A DNA stretch of 64,000 bases, taken from the NCBI RefSeq assembly GCF_900112175.1, contig NZ_FOYT01000006.1, positions 124,001 through 188,000 of the forward strand, written 5' to 3'. The notes beneath the pieces are model-generated. The model was given only the letters and a program-made list of their open reading frames with translations, did no database searches and was not told the origin of the DNA. A program made the translations under genes and the position numbers. Positions 50,573 through 59,036 of the stretch are shown piece after piece (the first letter of the stretch is position 1; each line of letters opens with the position of its first letter). The DNA comes from Halogeometricum rufum. Its GTDB lineage: Archaea > Halobacteriota > Halobacteria > Halobacteriales > Haloferacaceae.

Positions 50573-51745
50573 TTACGCTGCCACCTCTGACTGCTCGCGG
50601 ACGACTCCGTCCACGACCACGCCGGCACCGACGGTGGCCTCGGCGCCGACGCTGCTACCTGCCGTAAGCGTCGCGTTCGCACCGACCGTGGCGCGGTCGG
50701 CGACGATACTTCCGATTCTGCGGTCCGTGTAGAGGCGGCCGTCGACGACGACGTCCGCCCGTCCGCCCGGCGAGGCGACGCAGTCGCCGATGCGGGCGCC
50801 GGACCCGACGACGGAGTCGCGCAGGAGGGCGTTCGCCCCCACGTGCGCGTCCGTCGACACGATGGACCGCTCGACGACCGAGTTGGCCCCGACGTGGACG
50901 TTGTCCTGCAGACACGTCCCCGACCGGATGACCGCGCCGGGGCCCACGTCGCAGTCCTTGCCGATGACGACCGGCCCCTCGATGATGGCCGACTCGTGGA
51001 CGCGCGCGGAGTCCGCGACGTACACGTCCGACCCGTAGTGGCGGCCCAGGAGCGTCTCGGAGACCGAGAGCAACTGCCAGGGGGTCGAGGGGTCGAGCCA
51101 CCCGCCGTTGACGAGGATGGAGGTGACGGGGCCGTCGAGATGCTCGATGGCGTCCGTCAGCCGAATCTCGCCTTGCCACGGGTCGGTCTGGTCGAGGGCG
51201 TCGAACACCGAGTCGTCGAACGCGTAGACGCCGGCGTTCACGACGTAGCCCTCTCGCTCGACCGGATGCTCGTCGATGTCGGCGATGAGGCCGCGGTCGG
51301 TGATGACGACGCCGTACTCCTCGGGGGTGTCCGAGTGTGCGACCGCCACGGTGGCGGCGCAGTCGGTCGACTCGTACCGTTCCAGCGTCGACTCGACGAT
51401 TTCGGTGTCGATGATGTTGTCTCCGTTGACGACGAGGAAGTCGCCGTCCACCATCCCGGACGCCTGCATCAGGGCGTGACCGCTCCCGAGACGGGAGGGC
51501 TGCTGGACGAACTCGACGTCCAGGTCCTGATACGCCGCGGTGAGGTGCGTCTGGATGCGGTCGCCGCGATAGCCGACCACGACGACGACGCGTTCGATGC
51601 CACTGTCTACGAGCGCGTCGAGGACGTAGTCGACGACCGGTCGGTTCGCGACGGGAAGCATCGGCTTCGGGAGATACTTCGTGAGCGGACGGAGCCGCCG
51701 ACCCTCACCTGCGGCGAGGACGACCGCCTCGCGGACGTCGCTCAT
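50573..51745 (-). CDS. Sugar-1-phosphate nucleotidyltransferase with hexapeptide domain (GlmU-like)
   Basis: A 390-residue protein. The nucleotidyltransferase motif is VVLAAGEGRRLRPLTKYLPK (about residues 8-27), GSGHALMQASG (about 84) and VVNGDNIID (about 101), then NAGVYAF (about 150) and residues about 240-385 with hexapeptide repeats (AIIEGPVVIGKDCDVGPGAV, then ATVGAGVVVDGVV). It resembles the gene at 46620, so two GlmU-like enzymes occur in the window; being just upstream of glmS, this one is the stronger candidate for UDP-GlcNAc synthesis. Start ATG 51745 overlaps the stop of a 22-codon upstream ORF. Confidence 0.88.
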   Translation of the reverse strand: MSDVREAVVLAAGEGRRLRPLTKYLPKPMLPVANRPVVDYVLDALVDSGIERVVVVVGYRGDRIQTHLTAAYQDLDVEFVQQPSRLGSGHALMQASGMVDGDFLVVNGDNIIDTEIVESTLERYESTDCAATVAVAHSDTPEEYGVVITDRGLIADIDEHPVEREGYVVNAGVYAFDDSVFDALDQTDPWQGEIRLTDAIEHLDGPVTSILVNGGWLDPSTPWQLLSVSETLLGRHYGSDVYVADSARVHESAIIEGPVVIGKDCDVGPGAVIRSGTCLQDNVHVGANSVVERSIVSTDAHVGANALLRDSVVGSGARIGDCVASPGGRADVVVDGRLYTDRRIGSIVADRATVGANATLTAGSSVGAEATVGAGVVVDGVVREQSEVAA

Positions 51746-51810
51746 CCGGGTCCCTCCCGGCACGGACGAACTGACGCCGTGCCGTTCGGCCGGGCGGAGT
51801 GTAGTGGCAT
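51742..51810 (-). CDS. Upstream ORF (22 aa) overlapping nucleotidyltransferase start
   Basis: On the minus strand ATG (51810) opens 22 codons (begins MPLHSARPNG, ends REGPG). Its TGA overlaps the next gene's ATG (ATGA). The ATG lies 25 nt after a TATAACAATG box, so transcription would start at it. This is one of the clearest examples of the coupled small ORFs. Confidence 0.4.
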   Translation of the reverse strand: MPLHSARPNGTASVRPCREGPG

Positions 51811-51834
51811 AGTACGCTAGGTGGGCCGAACAGG

Positions 51835-51844
51835 CATTGTTATA
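51835..51844 (-). promoter_or_regulatory. Promoter box TATAACAATG (minus strand)
   Basis: Minus-strand TATAACAATG lies 25 nt before the small upstream ORF and 90 nt before the nucleotidyltransferase gene. The remainder of the 372-nt gap 51746-52117 is without gene signals. Confidence 0.5.
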
Positions 51845-52117
51845 GGCAGCGTGTCACGCTCGCAACGCGTGGTTAGGCGCACCGTTTCCCGAGAATACGA
51901 CCCCTGATTCGGCCGGCTCGCGGCACCGTACGCATCGGTTCATCCGAATGTGTCAATAAATTGTTCTAACGGCGCGATTTTGGTGTCAGACACCAGCTCG
52001 AAAGAAAGACAGTATGGAGACGGAGTCTCTCGCGTGTGAAAAAATTTCGAGGAGGGGAGCGACGGCTGCCAGTCGAAGTCGAATCAGCCACCGAACACCT
52101 CCGAAAAGAAGAGCCGA

Positions 52118-52729
52118 CTAGCGGTCGACGTCGCGCTGGCGGTACGTCTCCATCGCGGTGAGGACGACGAGCGCGGTGGTGCTGACGACCGCCCACCCGG
52201 CGGCGGGAACGAGTGCGAACCCGGGAGCACCGAGGAGGCCGGCGGCGACGGCGACGCCGACGGCGCCGGCGACGGCGACGTTGCGTTTCGGCGACGAGGA
52301 ACGCACGTCGTCGTCCGCGGGCGTCGAGTCACCGAGGTACGGTTCGAGCTGTTCGGCCATCGGCTTCAGCGTGATGTCGCCGCGGTTCTTCTCGAAGTCG
52401 ATGACGCCGGAGTTGGCCATCTTCGGAAGGTGGCACTGGTAGAGACCGATGTACACGCGCTTGCGCTGGCTGGAGGAGAGCTGTGCGATCTCGATGTCGT
52501 TCTCCTTCGCGGCGATGTACTCGGCCATGTCGCCGAGTTTCGCCTCGCCGTCGTTCTCCTTCAGGTACCGAATGGCGTCGCGGCGTCGCTGGTTCTTCAG
52601 CAGTTCGAAGATGGTATCCTTCGAGAGGAGTTCCTGCGCGTCTTCCTGCTGTTCGGGCTGTTCGGCTGCGTCCGCCTCGGGGGTCGAGGCGTCTTGCGTC
52701 TTGGATTGGGTGAGTGTTTCGAGTGCCAT
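52118..52729 (-). CDS. Membrane-anchored winged-helix protein (DUF7344-like)
   Basis: A 203-residue protein. After an acidic Gln-rich lead (about 1-35), a haloarchaeal winged-helix domain is present: LSKDTIFELLKNQRRRDAIR, then LGDMAEYIAAKENDIEIAQL and QRKRVYIGLYQCHLPKMANS with the beta-wing GVIDFEKNRGDITL. Residues about 155-195 form two hydrophobic helices (VAVAGAVGVAVAAGLLGAPG, then GWAVVSTTALVVLTAM). This matches the family recently named DUF7344. It has a close relative at 53222, so the two are neighbouring paralogues. Start ATG 52729 is preceded by GGGAGGT. Confidence 0.82.
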   Translation of the reverse strand: MALETLTQSKTQDASTPEADAAEQPEQQEDAQELLSKDTIFELLKNQRRRDAIRYLKENDGEAKLGDMAEYIAAKENDIEIAQLSSSQRKRVYIGLYQCHLPKMANSGVIDFEKNRGDITLKPMAEQLEPYLGDSTPADDDVRSSSPKRNVAVAGAVGVAVAAGLLGAPGFALVPAAGWAVVSTTALVVLTAMETYRQRDVDR

Positions 52730-53221
52730 CTGCCTACCTCCCTCTCGTCGAGAGGCGCCGTTGCGCCGGTCGTCGGTGTCACCCACCAGGTTAATTTGAT
52801 ATTTCCCGATTGGCTCGCGGTGGGCGACGTCCTAACGTCGCTGGTTCGACCCCGCACGAGAGGTCAACTACTCTTTCTACAGGGGCCGACATATACCTGC
52901 CTTCGAGTCGCAGGTTCTGCTGTCGTTCGCGCAGCGAGCGTATTTTTTAAGGACTTGGCCAAAGATATTAAGACATCCCCTAACAGAAATCGAACGGCTA
53001 ACTCACTCGAATTGTGTGTCTAACCCGCCCGATACCACGAAATTCGAGAGCGAACGAAAATTCGAACTGCGCGGCAGTAATTCTCTCGCAGTATCTGCAC
53101 GGATTGCAAACAGTTGACACTATGGGCGAGATACCGACGTGTCAGACCGGCCGGTAGTTTCGGTACTCGGGCGAGAGACCGGAGAAAGGTGTGCGCTCTA
53201 CGCTGCCCCACCGACGCGTTC
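52730..53221. other. Intergenic region of 492 nt between the two winged-helix genes
   Basis: The stretch 52930-53060 is AT-rich (for example TATTTTTTAAGG near 52941 and AAAGATATTAAG near 52970) and probably holds the promoter region of the 52118-52729 gene. No gene or RNA could be assigned. Confidence 0.45.
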
Positions 53222-53749
53222 TCATTCGATGAGCGTCTCGAACGAGTCCGTGGTCTCTTCGCCGCTCGACTCGGCCAGATACTGTGCGCCCGCGAGGGCG
53301 AGTATCGCAGTCGAGACGAGCACGGCGATGGCGAACCACGGAAGCGCCTCTAGGGCGACCGCTCGCGCGAGTATCGCGAGCCACCCCACCGCACCCAGGA
53401 TGGCGTAGTAGGTCGCCCACGGCCGGGATTCGTCCTCCGTTCGCATCCAGAAGAATCCCTCGCTCGCAATCTCCGGTGTGAGCGCGACGATGCGCTCCTC
53501 GTCGTCGTACGAGACGATGCCAGCCTCCTCTAACTTCGGGAGATGTGTCTGATACAGCGAGATGTACACCCGCTGTCGCTCCTCGTCCGTCACCTCATCT
53601 ACCGATGTGCCGTTCTCGACGGCCGCGATCTGGGCCGCCAACTGTTTCAGGCTCATCTCGTCTCCAGCCTCGTGGAGGTAGTAGATGATGTACCGACGAC
53701 GAGAGTTACTGAGTATTCGGAACAGCTCGTCTTTGGATAGGTCGATCAT
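53222..53749 (-). CDS. Membrane-anchored winged-helix protein (DUF7344-like paralogue)
   Basis: A 175-residue protein with an N-terminal winged helix: LSKDELFRILSNSRRRYIIY, LKQLAAQIAAVENGTSVDEV, RQRVYISLYQTHLPKLEEAG and IVSYDDEERIVAL. Two C-terminal membrane helices follow (TYYAILGAVGWLAILARAVA and WFAIAVLVSTAILALAGAQY). The arrangement is the same as in the gene at 52118. Such proteins could transmit a membrane signal to DNA, but neither ligand nor targets are known. ATG 53749 was chosen; a GTG directly before it is equally possible. Confidence 0.82.
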   Translation of the reverse strand: MIDLSKDELFRILSNSRRRYIIYYLHEAGDEMSLKQLAAQIAAVENGTSVDEVTDEERQRVYISLYQTHLPKLEEAGIVSYDDEERIVALTPEIASEGFFWMRTEDESRPWATYYAILGAVGWLAILARAVALEALPWFAIAVLVSTAILALAGAQYLAESSGEETTDSFETLIE

Positions 53750-54098
53750 CACATTTCGTGTCAGGCGTGTTGTCGTCCCCGCGCGCCCGCGACTGCCGAT
53801 GCAAATCGCCGACTTGACGTATTCGACTCAGTATCTTTGTTATCGACTCGCTTATGTCGTGACAGCGGTCCCTACCGTCGGCGATCGGCCACGGACGCGG
53901 GTTCGCGCGGACCGTTCACAGATGGAAAGTTTACAACAGATTTTTCGGCGTAAAGCCGGGCATTAGCGTTCTGGGGAGGGACCCGGTGCACGGTACGACG
54001 GGAATCTAACCAGACGAGGGGCTGTTAATACACGAACACCAGACGTGTATCAGTGACTAACAATACCGGATGGGAACAAAAGACGGGTCGAAACCGAG
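53750..54098. other. Intergenic region of 349 nt
   Basis: Divergent region between the winged-helix gene and PadR. AT-rich elements such as AAAGTTTAC (about 53928) and GATTTTTCGG (about 53940) and TAACAATACC just before PadR suggest promoters in both directions. No gene seen. Confidence 0.45.
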
Positions 54099-54377
54099 AT
54101 GTTCGAGTTAACAGGCTTTCAGCGGGACCTCCTGTACGTAATCGCAGGCTCCGACCGTCCCTCCGGGCAAGAGATTAAGGAACGAATTGGAAAAGACGTG
54201 GGCGAGGTTAATCACGGGCGACTGTACCCCAACCTCGACGCACTCGTCGAAGAAGGGCTGGTGGACAAAGGTCAGCAGGACCGACGGACCAACTACTACA
54301 CCATCTCCGAGGAAGGCCAACGCGCTATCCACGAACGACGGGAGTGGGAAGACCAGTACGTCTCGCTGGACGAGTAG
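54099..54377 (+). CDS. PadR family transcriptional regulator
   Basis: A 92-residue winged-helix protein: FELTGFQRDLLYVIAGSDRP at the start, SGQEIKERIGKDVGEVNHGR (about residues 22-41), LYPNLDALVEEGLVDKGQQD (about 42-61) and RTNYYTISEEGQRAIHERR. This is the typical haloarchaeal PadR-type module without a long C-terminal helix domain. PadR proteins are usually repressors of neighbouring genes. It lies between the winged-helix pair and wecB, 426 nt upstream of the latter. Confidence 0.92.
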   Translation: MFELTGFQRDLLYVIAGSDRPSGQEIKERIGKDVGEVNHGRLYPNLDALVEEGLVDKGQQDRRTNYYTISEEGQRAIHERREWEDQYVSLDE

Positions 54378-54803
54378 GTCCGCCGGCGACGCGTCGGCCC
54401 GGTGACCACCCCTACGGGCGGAGTCGAAGACCGAATAGGTAGCCTCGCGCTCGGACGCATCCCCTTCTCCCCCGCTTCTCCGCTCTCAGCGACGCGCGCG
54501 CCGTGACTCATCTCGCGGGCGCGTCGGACACTCGTCTGACGGCGAGGGCTCGGCGCCGTCGAACCCGGGCGGAGACGGACGGAAGTTACTGCCTTCGGCC
54601 CGAATCGGCGGACGCGGCTCTGAGCGTCGGAATCCCGCGCTGTCCCCCGATTTTTCGCCTTCTCGTCGCGCACAGGTTCCCTATAACAAAGCGTGTACGG
54701 GACCCCGGTACGGTAGACAACGATCTATGACCACTCACAGGAACGCGGTCGAACGAACCGAGGACGGCGTCCGAGACGAACGGCGTCAGGTCCCCCGACA
54801 CCG
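54378..54803. other. Gap of 426 nt before wecB
   Basis: Contains a TATAACAAAG box at 54682-54691 and a 26-codon upstream ORF (54727-54807). A CGATTTTTCGCC T-run near 54650 may end the PadR transcript. The rest shows no gene. Confidence 0.45.
54682..54691 (+). promoter_or_regulatory. Promoter box TATAACAAAG
   Basis: TATAACAAAG lies 36 nt before a 26-codon upstream ORF and 113 nt before wecB. Confidence 0.45.
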
Positions 54804-54807
54804 ATGA
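54727..54807 (+). CDS. Upstream ORF (26 aa) overlapping wecB start
   Basis: ATG 54727 opens 26 codons (begins MTTHRNAVER, ends QVPRHR). The TGA at 54805-54807 overlaps the wecB ATG (ATGA). The distance to the TATAAC box is 36 nt, longer than the 24-30 nt seen elsewhere. The peptide is Arg-rich, so a coupling role is more likely than a protein function. Confidence 0.3.
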   Translation: MTTHRNAVERTEDGVRDERRQVPRHR

Positions 54808-55931
54808 CGGCCGACAGTGGCGGCGCGTCGCAGGTGGCAATCGTCCTCGGCACTCGACCAGAGATAATCAAGTTCGCACCCGTCATCAAGGCGTGCGACC
54901 GTCGAGGTGTCGACTGTCTCCTCGTTCACACCGGGCAACACTACTCGGAGGACCTCGACCAGGTGTTCTTCGACCAGTTGGAACTCCCGACGCCGGACTA
55001 CAACCTCGAAGTCGGCTCTCGTTCGCACGGCGAACAGACCGGACGGATGCTCGAGGGCATCGAGGACGTCCTCGACGAGCACGCTCCGGACGTCGTCTTG
55101 GTTCAGGGCGACACGAACTCGACGCTCGCCGGCGCACTCGCCGCCTCGAAGTCGAACGTCGACGTGGGCCACGTCGAGGCGGGCCTGCGAAGTTTCGACC
55201 GGGACATGCCCGAGGAGGTGAACCGCGTCGTGACGGACCACATCGCCGACTACCTGTTCCCGCCGACGGAGGAGACGAGGAGCCACCTCGAACGGGAGTC
55301 GGTCGCCGGCGAGATAGTGACCACCGGGAACACCATCGTGGACTCGCTGTACGAGTACCGTGACCTCGCCGCGGAGAAGAGCGACGTGCTGTCGGACCTC
55401 GGTCTGCAGGAAGACGACTTCTACCTCCTCACCGCCCACCGCGCGGAGAACGTCGACGACCGCGAGAGTTTCGCTCGACTCCTCGAAGGCGTCTCTCGCT
55501 TCGCGGCGCAGACCGGCCGCGAGGTGGTCTACCCCATCCACCCCCGCGCGCAGTCTCGCCTCGACGAGTTCGACCTGACGCTCCCCGAGGAGATTCGGAC
55601 GGTCGAACCGCTGGACTTCCTCGACTTCCTCCGACTGGAGTCGGCCGCCGCCCTCGCCTTCACCGACTCCGGCGGCGTTCAGGAGGAGACCTGTATCCTC
55701 GGAACGCCCTGCGTGACGCTCAGATACAGCACGGAACGGCCGGAGACCGCTTACGTGGGCGCGAACTGTCTGGCTGGACTCGACCCCGACGACGTCGTGG
55801 AGGCCGGGAGCACGATGCTCGGAAAGGACGCCGACTGGGACGTCCCCTTCGGGGACGGCCGCGCGGCGGAACGAATACTCGACACGCTCGCCGCCGGGGT
55901 CGAACCCGACGCGGCGGAGGTATCTCCATGA
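54804..55931 (+). CDS. wecB: Non-hydrolysing UDP-N-acetylglucosamine 2-epimerase
   Basis: A 375-residue GT-B-fold epimerase. VLGTRPEIIKFAPVIKACD (about residues 14-32), LLVHTGQHYSEDLDQVFFDQ (about 38-57) and VQGDTNSTLAGALAASK (about 93-109) are typical; VGHVEAGLRSFDRDMPEEVN (about 115-134) carries conserved His and Glu, and TDSGGVQEETCILGTPCVTLR (first 20 of it about 288-308) is the C-terminal UDP-binding motif. It interconverts UDP-GlcNAc and UDP-ManNAc. The stop overlaps the wecC ATG by 4 nt, so the two genes form an operon. Confidence 0.95.
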   Translation: MTADSGGASQVAIVLGTRPEIIKFAPVIKACDRRGVDCLLVHTGQHYSEDLDQVFFDQLELPTPDYNLEVGSRSHGEQTGRMLEGIEDVLDEHAPDVVLVQGDTNSTLAGALAASKSNVDVGHVEAGLRSFDRDMPEEVNRVVTDHIADYLFPPTEETRSHLERESVAGEIVTTGNTIVDSLYEYRDLAAEKSDVLSDLGLQEDDFYLLTAHRAENVDDRESFARLLEGVSRFAAQTGREVVYPIHPRAQSRLDEFDLTLPEEIRTVEPLDFLDFLRLESAAALAFTDSGGVQEETCILGTPCVTLRYSTERPETAYVGANCLAGLDPDDVVEAGSTMLGKDADWDVPFGDGRAAERILDTLAAGVEPDAAEVSP

Positions 55932-57220
55932 AAATCTGTGTACACGGAATCGGTTACATCGGGCTCGCAACGGCAGCACTGTTCGCGAACAACGGCCACG
56001 ACGTCGTCGGCTACGACCCCGACGAGGAACTCGTCGAAGAGTTACGCGCCGGGAACCCGCGCACGACCGAGGCGGAACTCCGCGAGTACGTCCTCGACGC
56101 ACTCGACGCGGGGCTGGAACCCTCGACCGAAGTCGTCGAGGCCGACTGTCACATCGTCTGCGTGCCGACGCCCTACGAGGCGGACTCCAAGCGCGCGGAC
56201 CTCTCGTACGTCGAGATGTCCGGTCGGACGGTGGCGGAGTACCTCCGCGAGGACGACATGGTCATCCTCGAGTCCACCGTCCCGCCGGGAACGACCGAAG
56301 AGGTTCTCGCTCCCATCCTCGCCGCGTCGGAACTGACGCCCGGCGAGGACTTCTCGCTCGCGCACTGCCCGGAGACGGTTCTCCCGGGAAACATCGCCCA
56401 CGAACTCGTCCACAACGACCGCATCATCGGCGGTATCGACGACGAGTCCGCCGACAAGACCATCGCGCTGTACGAATCGCTCGTCGAGGGTGACATCCAC
56501 CGCGCACCGGACGCGACGACGGCGGAGTTCGTGAAACTCTCGCAGAACGCCTACCGAGACGTGAACATCGCGTTCGCCAACGAACTCGCCCGCGTGGCGA
56601 ACGACTACGGCATCAGTTCGCGCGACGCCATCGACCTGGCGAACGTCCACCCGCGCGTGGACGTTCTCAACCCCGGCCCCGGCGTCGGCGGTCACTGCCT
56701 GCCCATCGACCCGTGGTTCCTCGGCCAGTTCTCCGACTCGCTGGACCTCATCGCCACCGCCCGGCGCGTCAACGACGGGATGGTGGACTTCGTGGTCGAA
56801 CTCCTCGACGGAGAACTCGGTTCGCTGGACGACGCGAGCGTCGCGGTCCTCGGCGTCGCCTACAAGGGGAACGTGGACGACGCGCGGCACAGTCCGGGAC
56901 TGCGACTCGTCGAACGACTCACCGCGGCGGGATCACGGGAGGTCGGTGCGGCGGCGGCCGACGGCGGCCAGTTGGTCGGCGACGTGGACGTCCGCGTTCA
57001 CGACCCCCACGTCAGGACCGACGCCGTCGACCTCGTGGACCTGGACACCGCCCTCGACGGCGCCGACGCGATGGTCGTCGCCGCCGGCCACGACGCGTTC
57101 CGCGACGTCGACCCGGCCGAGGCGGCCGACCTGATGGACGGCCGCGTCGTGGTGGACGGGTTCTCCATCCTCGACGCCGACGCGTGGCGCGACGCCGGAT
57201 TCGACTACGTGGAGATCTGA
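55928..57220 (+). CDS. wecC: UDP-N-acetyl-D-mannosamine dehydrogenase
   Basis: A 430-residue nucleotide-sugar dehydrogenase. The NAD motif is CVHGIGYIGLATAALFANNG (about residues 4-23). LESTVPPGTTEEVLAPIL (about 110) and CPETVLPGNIAHELVHNDRI (about 146-165) are the family hallmarks, and the catalytic Cys lies in GVGGHCLPIDPWF (about 254-266). It oxidises UDP-ManNAc to UDP-ManNAcA in two steps. Together with WecB and the Glm proteins this gives a complete route to an acidic amino sugar. Region GSREVGAAAADGGQLVGD (about 336-353) is a longer loop than usual. Confidence 0.93.
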   Translation: MKICVHGIGYIGLATAALFANNGHDVVGYDPDEELVEELRAGNPRTTEAELREYVLDALDAGLEPSTEVVEADCHIVCVPTPYEADSKRADLSYVEMSGRTVAEYLREDDMVILESTVPPGTTEEVLAPILAASELTPGEDFSLAHCPETVLPGNIAHELVHNDRIIGGIDDESADKTIALYESLVEGDIHRAPDATTAEFVKLSQNAYRDVNIAFANELARVANDYGISSRDAIDLANVHPRVDVLNPGPGVGGHCLPIDPWFLGQFSDSLDLIATARRVNDGMVDFVVELLDGELGSLDDASVAVLGVAYKGNVDDARHSPGLRLVERLTAAGSREVGAAAADGGQLVGDVDVRVHDPHVRTDAVDLVDLDTALDGADAMVVAAGHDAFRDVDPAEAADLMDGRVVVDGFSILDADAWRDAGFDYVEI

Positions 57221-57377
57221 CTCCGGCACCCGCCGCAGTCGATAATAGTAGCTTAAATCGCCCAGAAACAGCCGTCTGAAGTTCGTGTCGAGGGGCCATT
57301 CACGAAGACCTGAAAGACGCGTATTTTCCACTTTCAAGCGTTTCTACGCCACATTTACCACAAGACTTATTTCGTTA

Positions 57378-57764
57378 ATGGGAATGAAAGAGAGTATGGG
57401 ATGCGACGATACCGACGGTCCCGCGGCCGGCGTGGAGACCGACCACGACCAACCGAACCAAGAGAACTCCGGGACGACTTCGATGGGGACTTCGACGCTG
57501 GGGACGTCGGAGACGGAGCACGTCGCGGACGACCAGTACCTGACGATACGACCGACCGACGACGGCGTCGCCACGTTCGAGGCGACAGTCGACGGACGAA
57601 TCAAGTCGGCCGACGACCTGGACGCGATACTTCCCGGCCTCGGGAAGTGCGCCGAAGACGCGATACTGAACGAACCTCGTCAGTACATCTTCACGGGGAA
57701 CCTCACGAGCATCCGAATCGACGGCCCCGCCGCCGCGTTCCTCGACGGCGACCGCGTCGCCTGA
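57378..57764 (+). CDS. Stand-alone protein with the beta-helix C-terminal repeat domain
   Basis: A 128-residue acidic protein without signal peptide. Residues 1-50 are disordered (Asn/Ser/Thr/Gly). Residues about 54-128 (YLTIRPTDDGVATFEATVDG, then YIFTGNLTSIRIDGPAAAFL) match the four C-terminal domains of the exported protein at 16056, especially the last one (YRFSGNIVKMEINGDALVNL). The same order of strands and the Y-x-F-x-G-N-(L/I)-x3-(I/M)-x-I-x-G ending are shared. Start is ATG 57378 or 57384; a TTTA box about 26 nt upstream favours the latter. Function is unknown; it may be a free form of a domain otherwise used on the cell surface. Confidence 0.6.
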   Translation: MGMKESMGCDDTDGPAAGVETDHDQPNQENSGTTSMGTSTLGTSETEHVADDQYLTIRPTDDGVATFEATVDGRIKSADDLDAILPGLGKCAEDAILNEPRQYIFTGNLTSIRIDGPAAAFLDGDRVA

Positions 57765-57963
57765 CGACCGCCCGCGACAACGGCGGACACGGTGGAGTGG
57801 TTCGCGGGAACCGGCCACCCGTCTCGCCGACGCTTCGTTATCGCAGCGACACCGTTCCGCCGGAGAGACGTCCGTCCAGCGTCACGGGACCTCCATCGTC
57901 GTCGCCGGCCCGAGCCACCGTCGGAAAAGAGACGCTTCGTCACCTCACACCGAGCGGAGTCGC

Positions 57964-58758
57964 TCAGTCGCCGTCTTCGGCGGACGTCACCGACGAGAGT
58001 TCGGCCTGTTCGGCCGCGTCGAGTTCGTCGATACCGAGTTCGCCGCGTTCGGCGCGGACGAGTCGTTCGGCGCGGGCGCGGTCCTCGGGGTAGCCCACGT
58101 CCACGCGCCATCCCTCCGCCGGCACCGCCGAGATGGTCCGGCCGGAGTGGATGAGTAGGTCGATTGCGTCGGGCAGTTCGTACTCGCCGCGGTCGGAGGC
58201 CTGGACGAGACGGCAGGCGTGGAAGATGGCGGGCGAGAACGTGTAGAACCCCGTCATCACGAGGTTCGACTCCGGTTCGTCGGGTTTCTCCACCACTTCG
58301 AGGATGTCGCCGTCGTCGTTCGTGACGCAGACGCCGTAGCGGGAGGCCTCCTCCCACGGCACCTCCTCGACGAGGAACGCCGCGTCGGCGTGGTCCTCGT
58401 GTTGCCGGGCGACGACTTCGTCGAGGTTCGCGTTGAACACGTTGTCGCCGAGCATCAGCATGAAGTCGTCGTCGACGTGCTCCTCCGCCGTGAGGACGGC
58501 GTGCGCCAGACCGAGTGCCTCACGCTGGTGGGCGTACGTGATGGGGACGCCGCGGTACTCGTCGCCGAAGTGGCCGATTATCTGCTCTTTCCGGTGACCG
58601 ACGACGAGGACGAACTCCTCGGCGTCGAGTTCGTACAGGCTGTCGAGGCAGTGTTCGAGAATCGGGCGGCCGTCCACCTCCACGAGCGCTTTCGGTTTAT
58701 CGTTCGTCAGCGGTTGGAGGCGAGTTCCCTTCCCGGCGGCGAGTACGACTGCTTTCAT
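57964..58758 (-). CDS. Sugar nucleotidyltransferase (glucose-1-phosphate type)
   Basis: A 264-residue single-domain nucleotidyltransferase: AVVLAAGKGTRLQPLTNDKP (about residues 3-22), LGLAHAVLTAEEHV (about 82-95), MLMLGDNVFNANLDEVV (about 99-115) and LEVVEKPDEPESNLVMTGFY (about 153-172). It lacks the hexapeptide domain of the two GlmU-like enzymes, which points to UTP/dTTP-glucose-1-phosphate (AglF- or RmlA/GalU-like) activity. A TATAACAATC box ends 26 nt before ATG 58758. The 199-nt gap after the stand-alone domain gene holds nothing clear. Confidence 0.9.
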   Translation of the reverse strand: MKAVVLAAGKGTRLQPLTNDKPKALVEVDGRPILEHCLDSLYELDAEEFVLVVGHRKEQIIGHFGDEYRGVPITYAHQREALGLAHAVLTAEEHVDDDFMLMLGDNVFNANLDEVVARQHEDHADAAFLVEEVPWEEASRYGVCVTNDDGDILEVVEKPDEPESNLVMTGFYTFSPAIFHACRLVQASDRGEYELPDAIDLLIHSGRTISAVPAEGWRVDVGYPEDRARAERLVRAERGELGIDELDAAEQAELSSVTSAEDGD

Positions 58759-58783
58759 CGAACGTAGCTACAGCTAGCGCGTA

Positions 58784-58793
58784 GATTGTTATA
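58784..58793 (-). promoter_or_regulatory. Promoter box TATAACAATC (minus strand)
   Basis: Minus-strand TATAACAATC ends 26 nt before the ATG of the nucleotidyltransferase gene, the leaderless spacing. Confidence 0.55.
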
Positions 58794-59002
58794 CGGCGGA
58801 TAGCGGCGCGGCCCCCCGCGCCGTACCCACCTATGTGCGGTGTCGAACCCGTGCCAACGGGTTTCAGGCAGATAGCTTGTCGTTCGGGCCACGTGTCGCG
58901 GCAGCGAGTCGGGAGCATCCGAAATGCGACCACGAAGCCTGAACGTGACCACAAATGAGCTATAGCATTATAAATAGTATTACGCCAATTGGAGAAATAC
59001 GT

Positions 59003-59025
59003 AACTCCTGAAAGGGTTAGGAGTT
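59003..59025 (-). terminator. Hairpin AACTCCT / AGGAGTT downstream of glmM
   Basis: Seven-bp perfect arms with a 9-nt loop lie 12 nt after the glmM stop on the minus strand and run into a T-rich stretch (ACGTATTTCTCC). It is a plausible terminator of glmM. The AT-rich stretch beyond (58950-59000) is otherwise empty. Confidence 0.5.
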
Positions 59026-59036
59026 GGATTGTGCGC

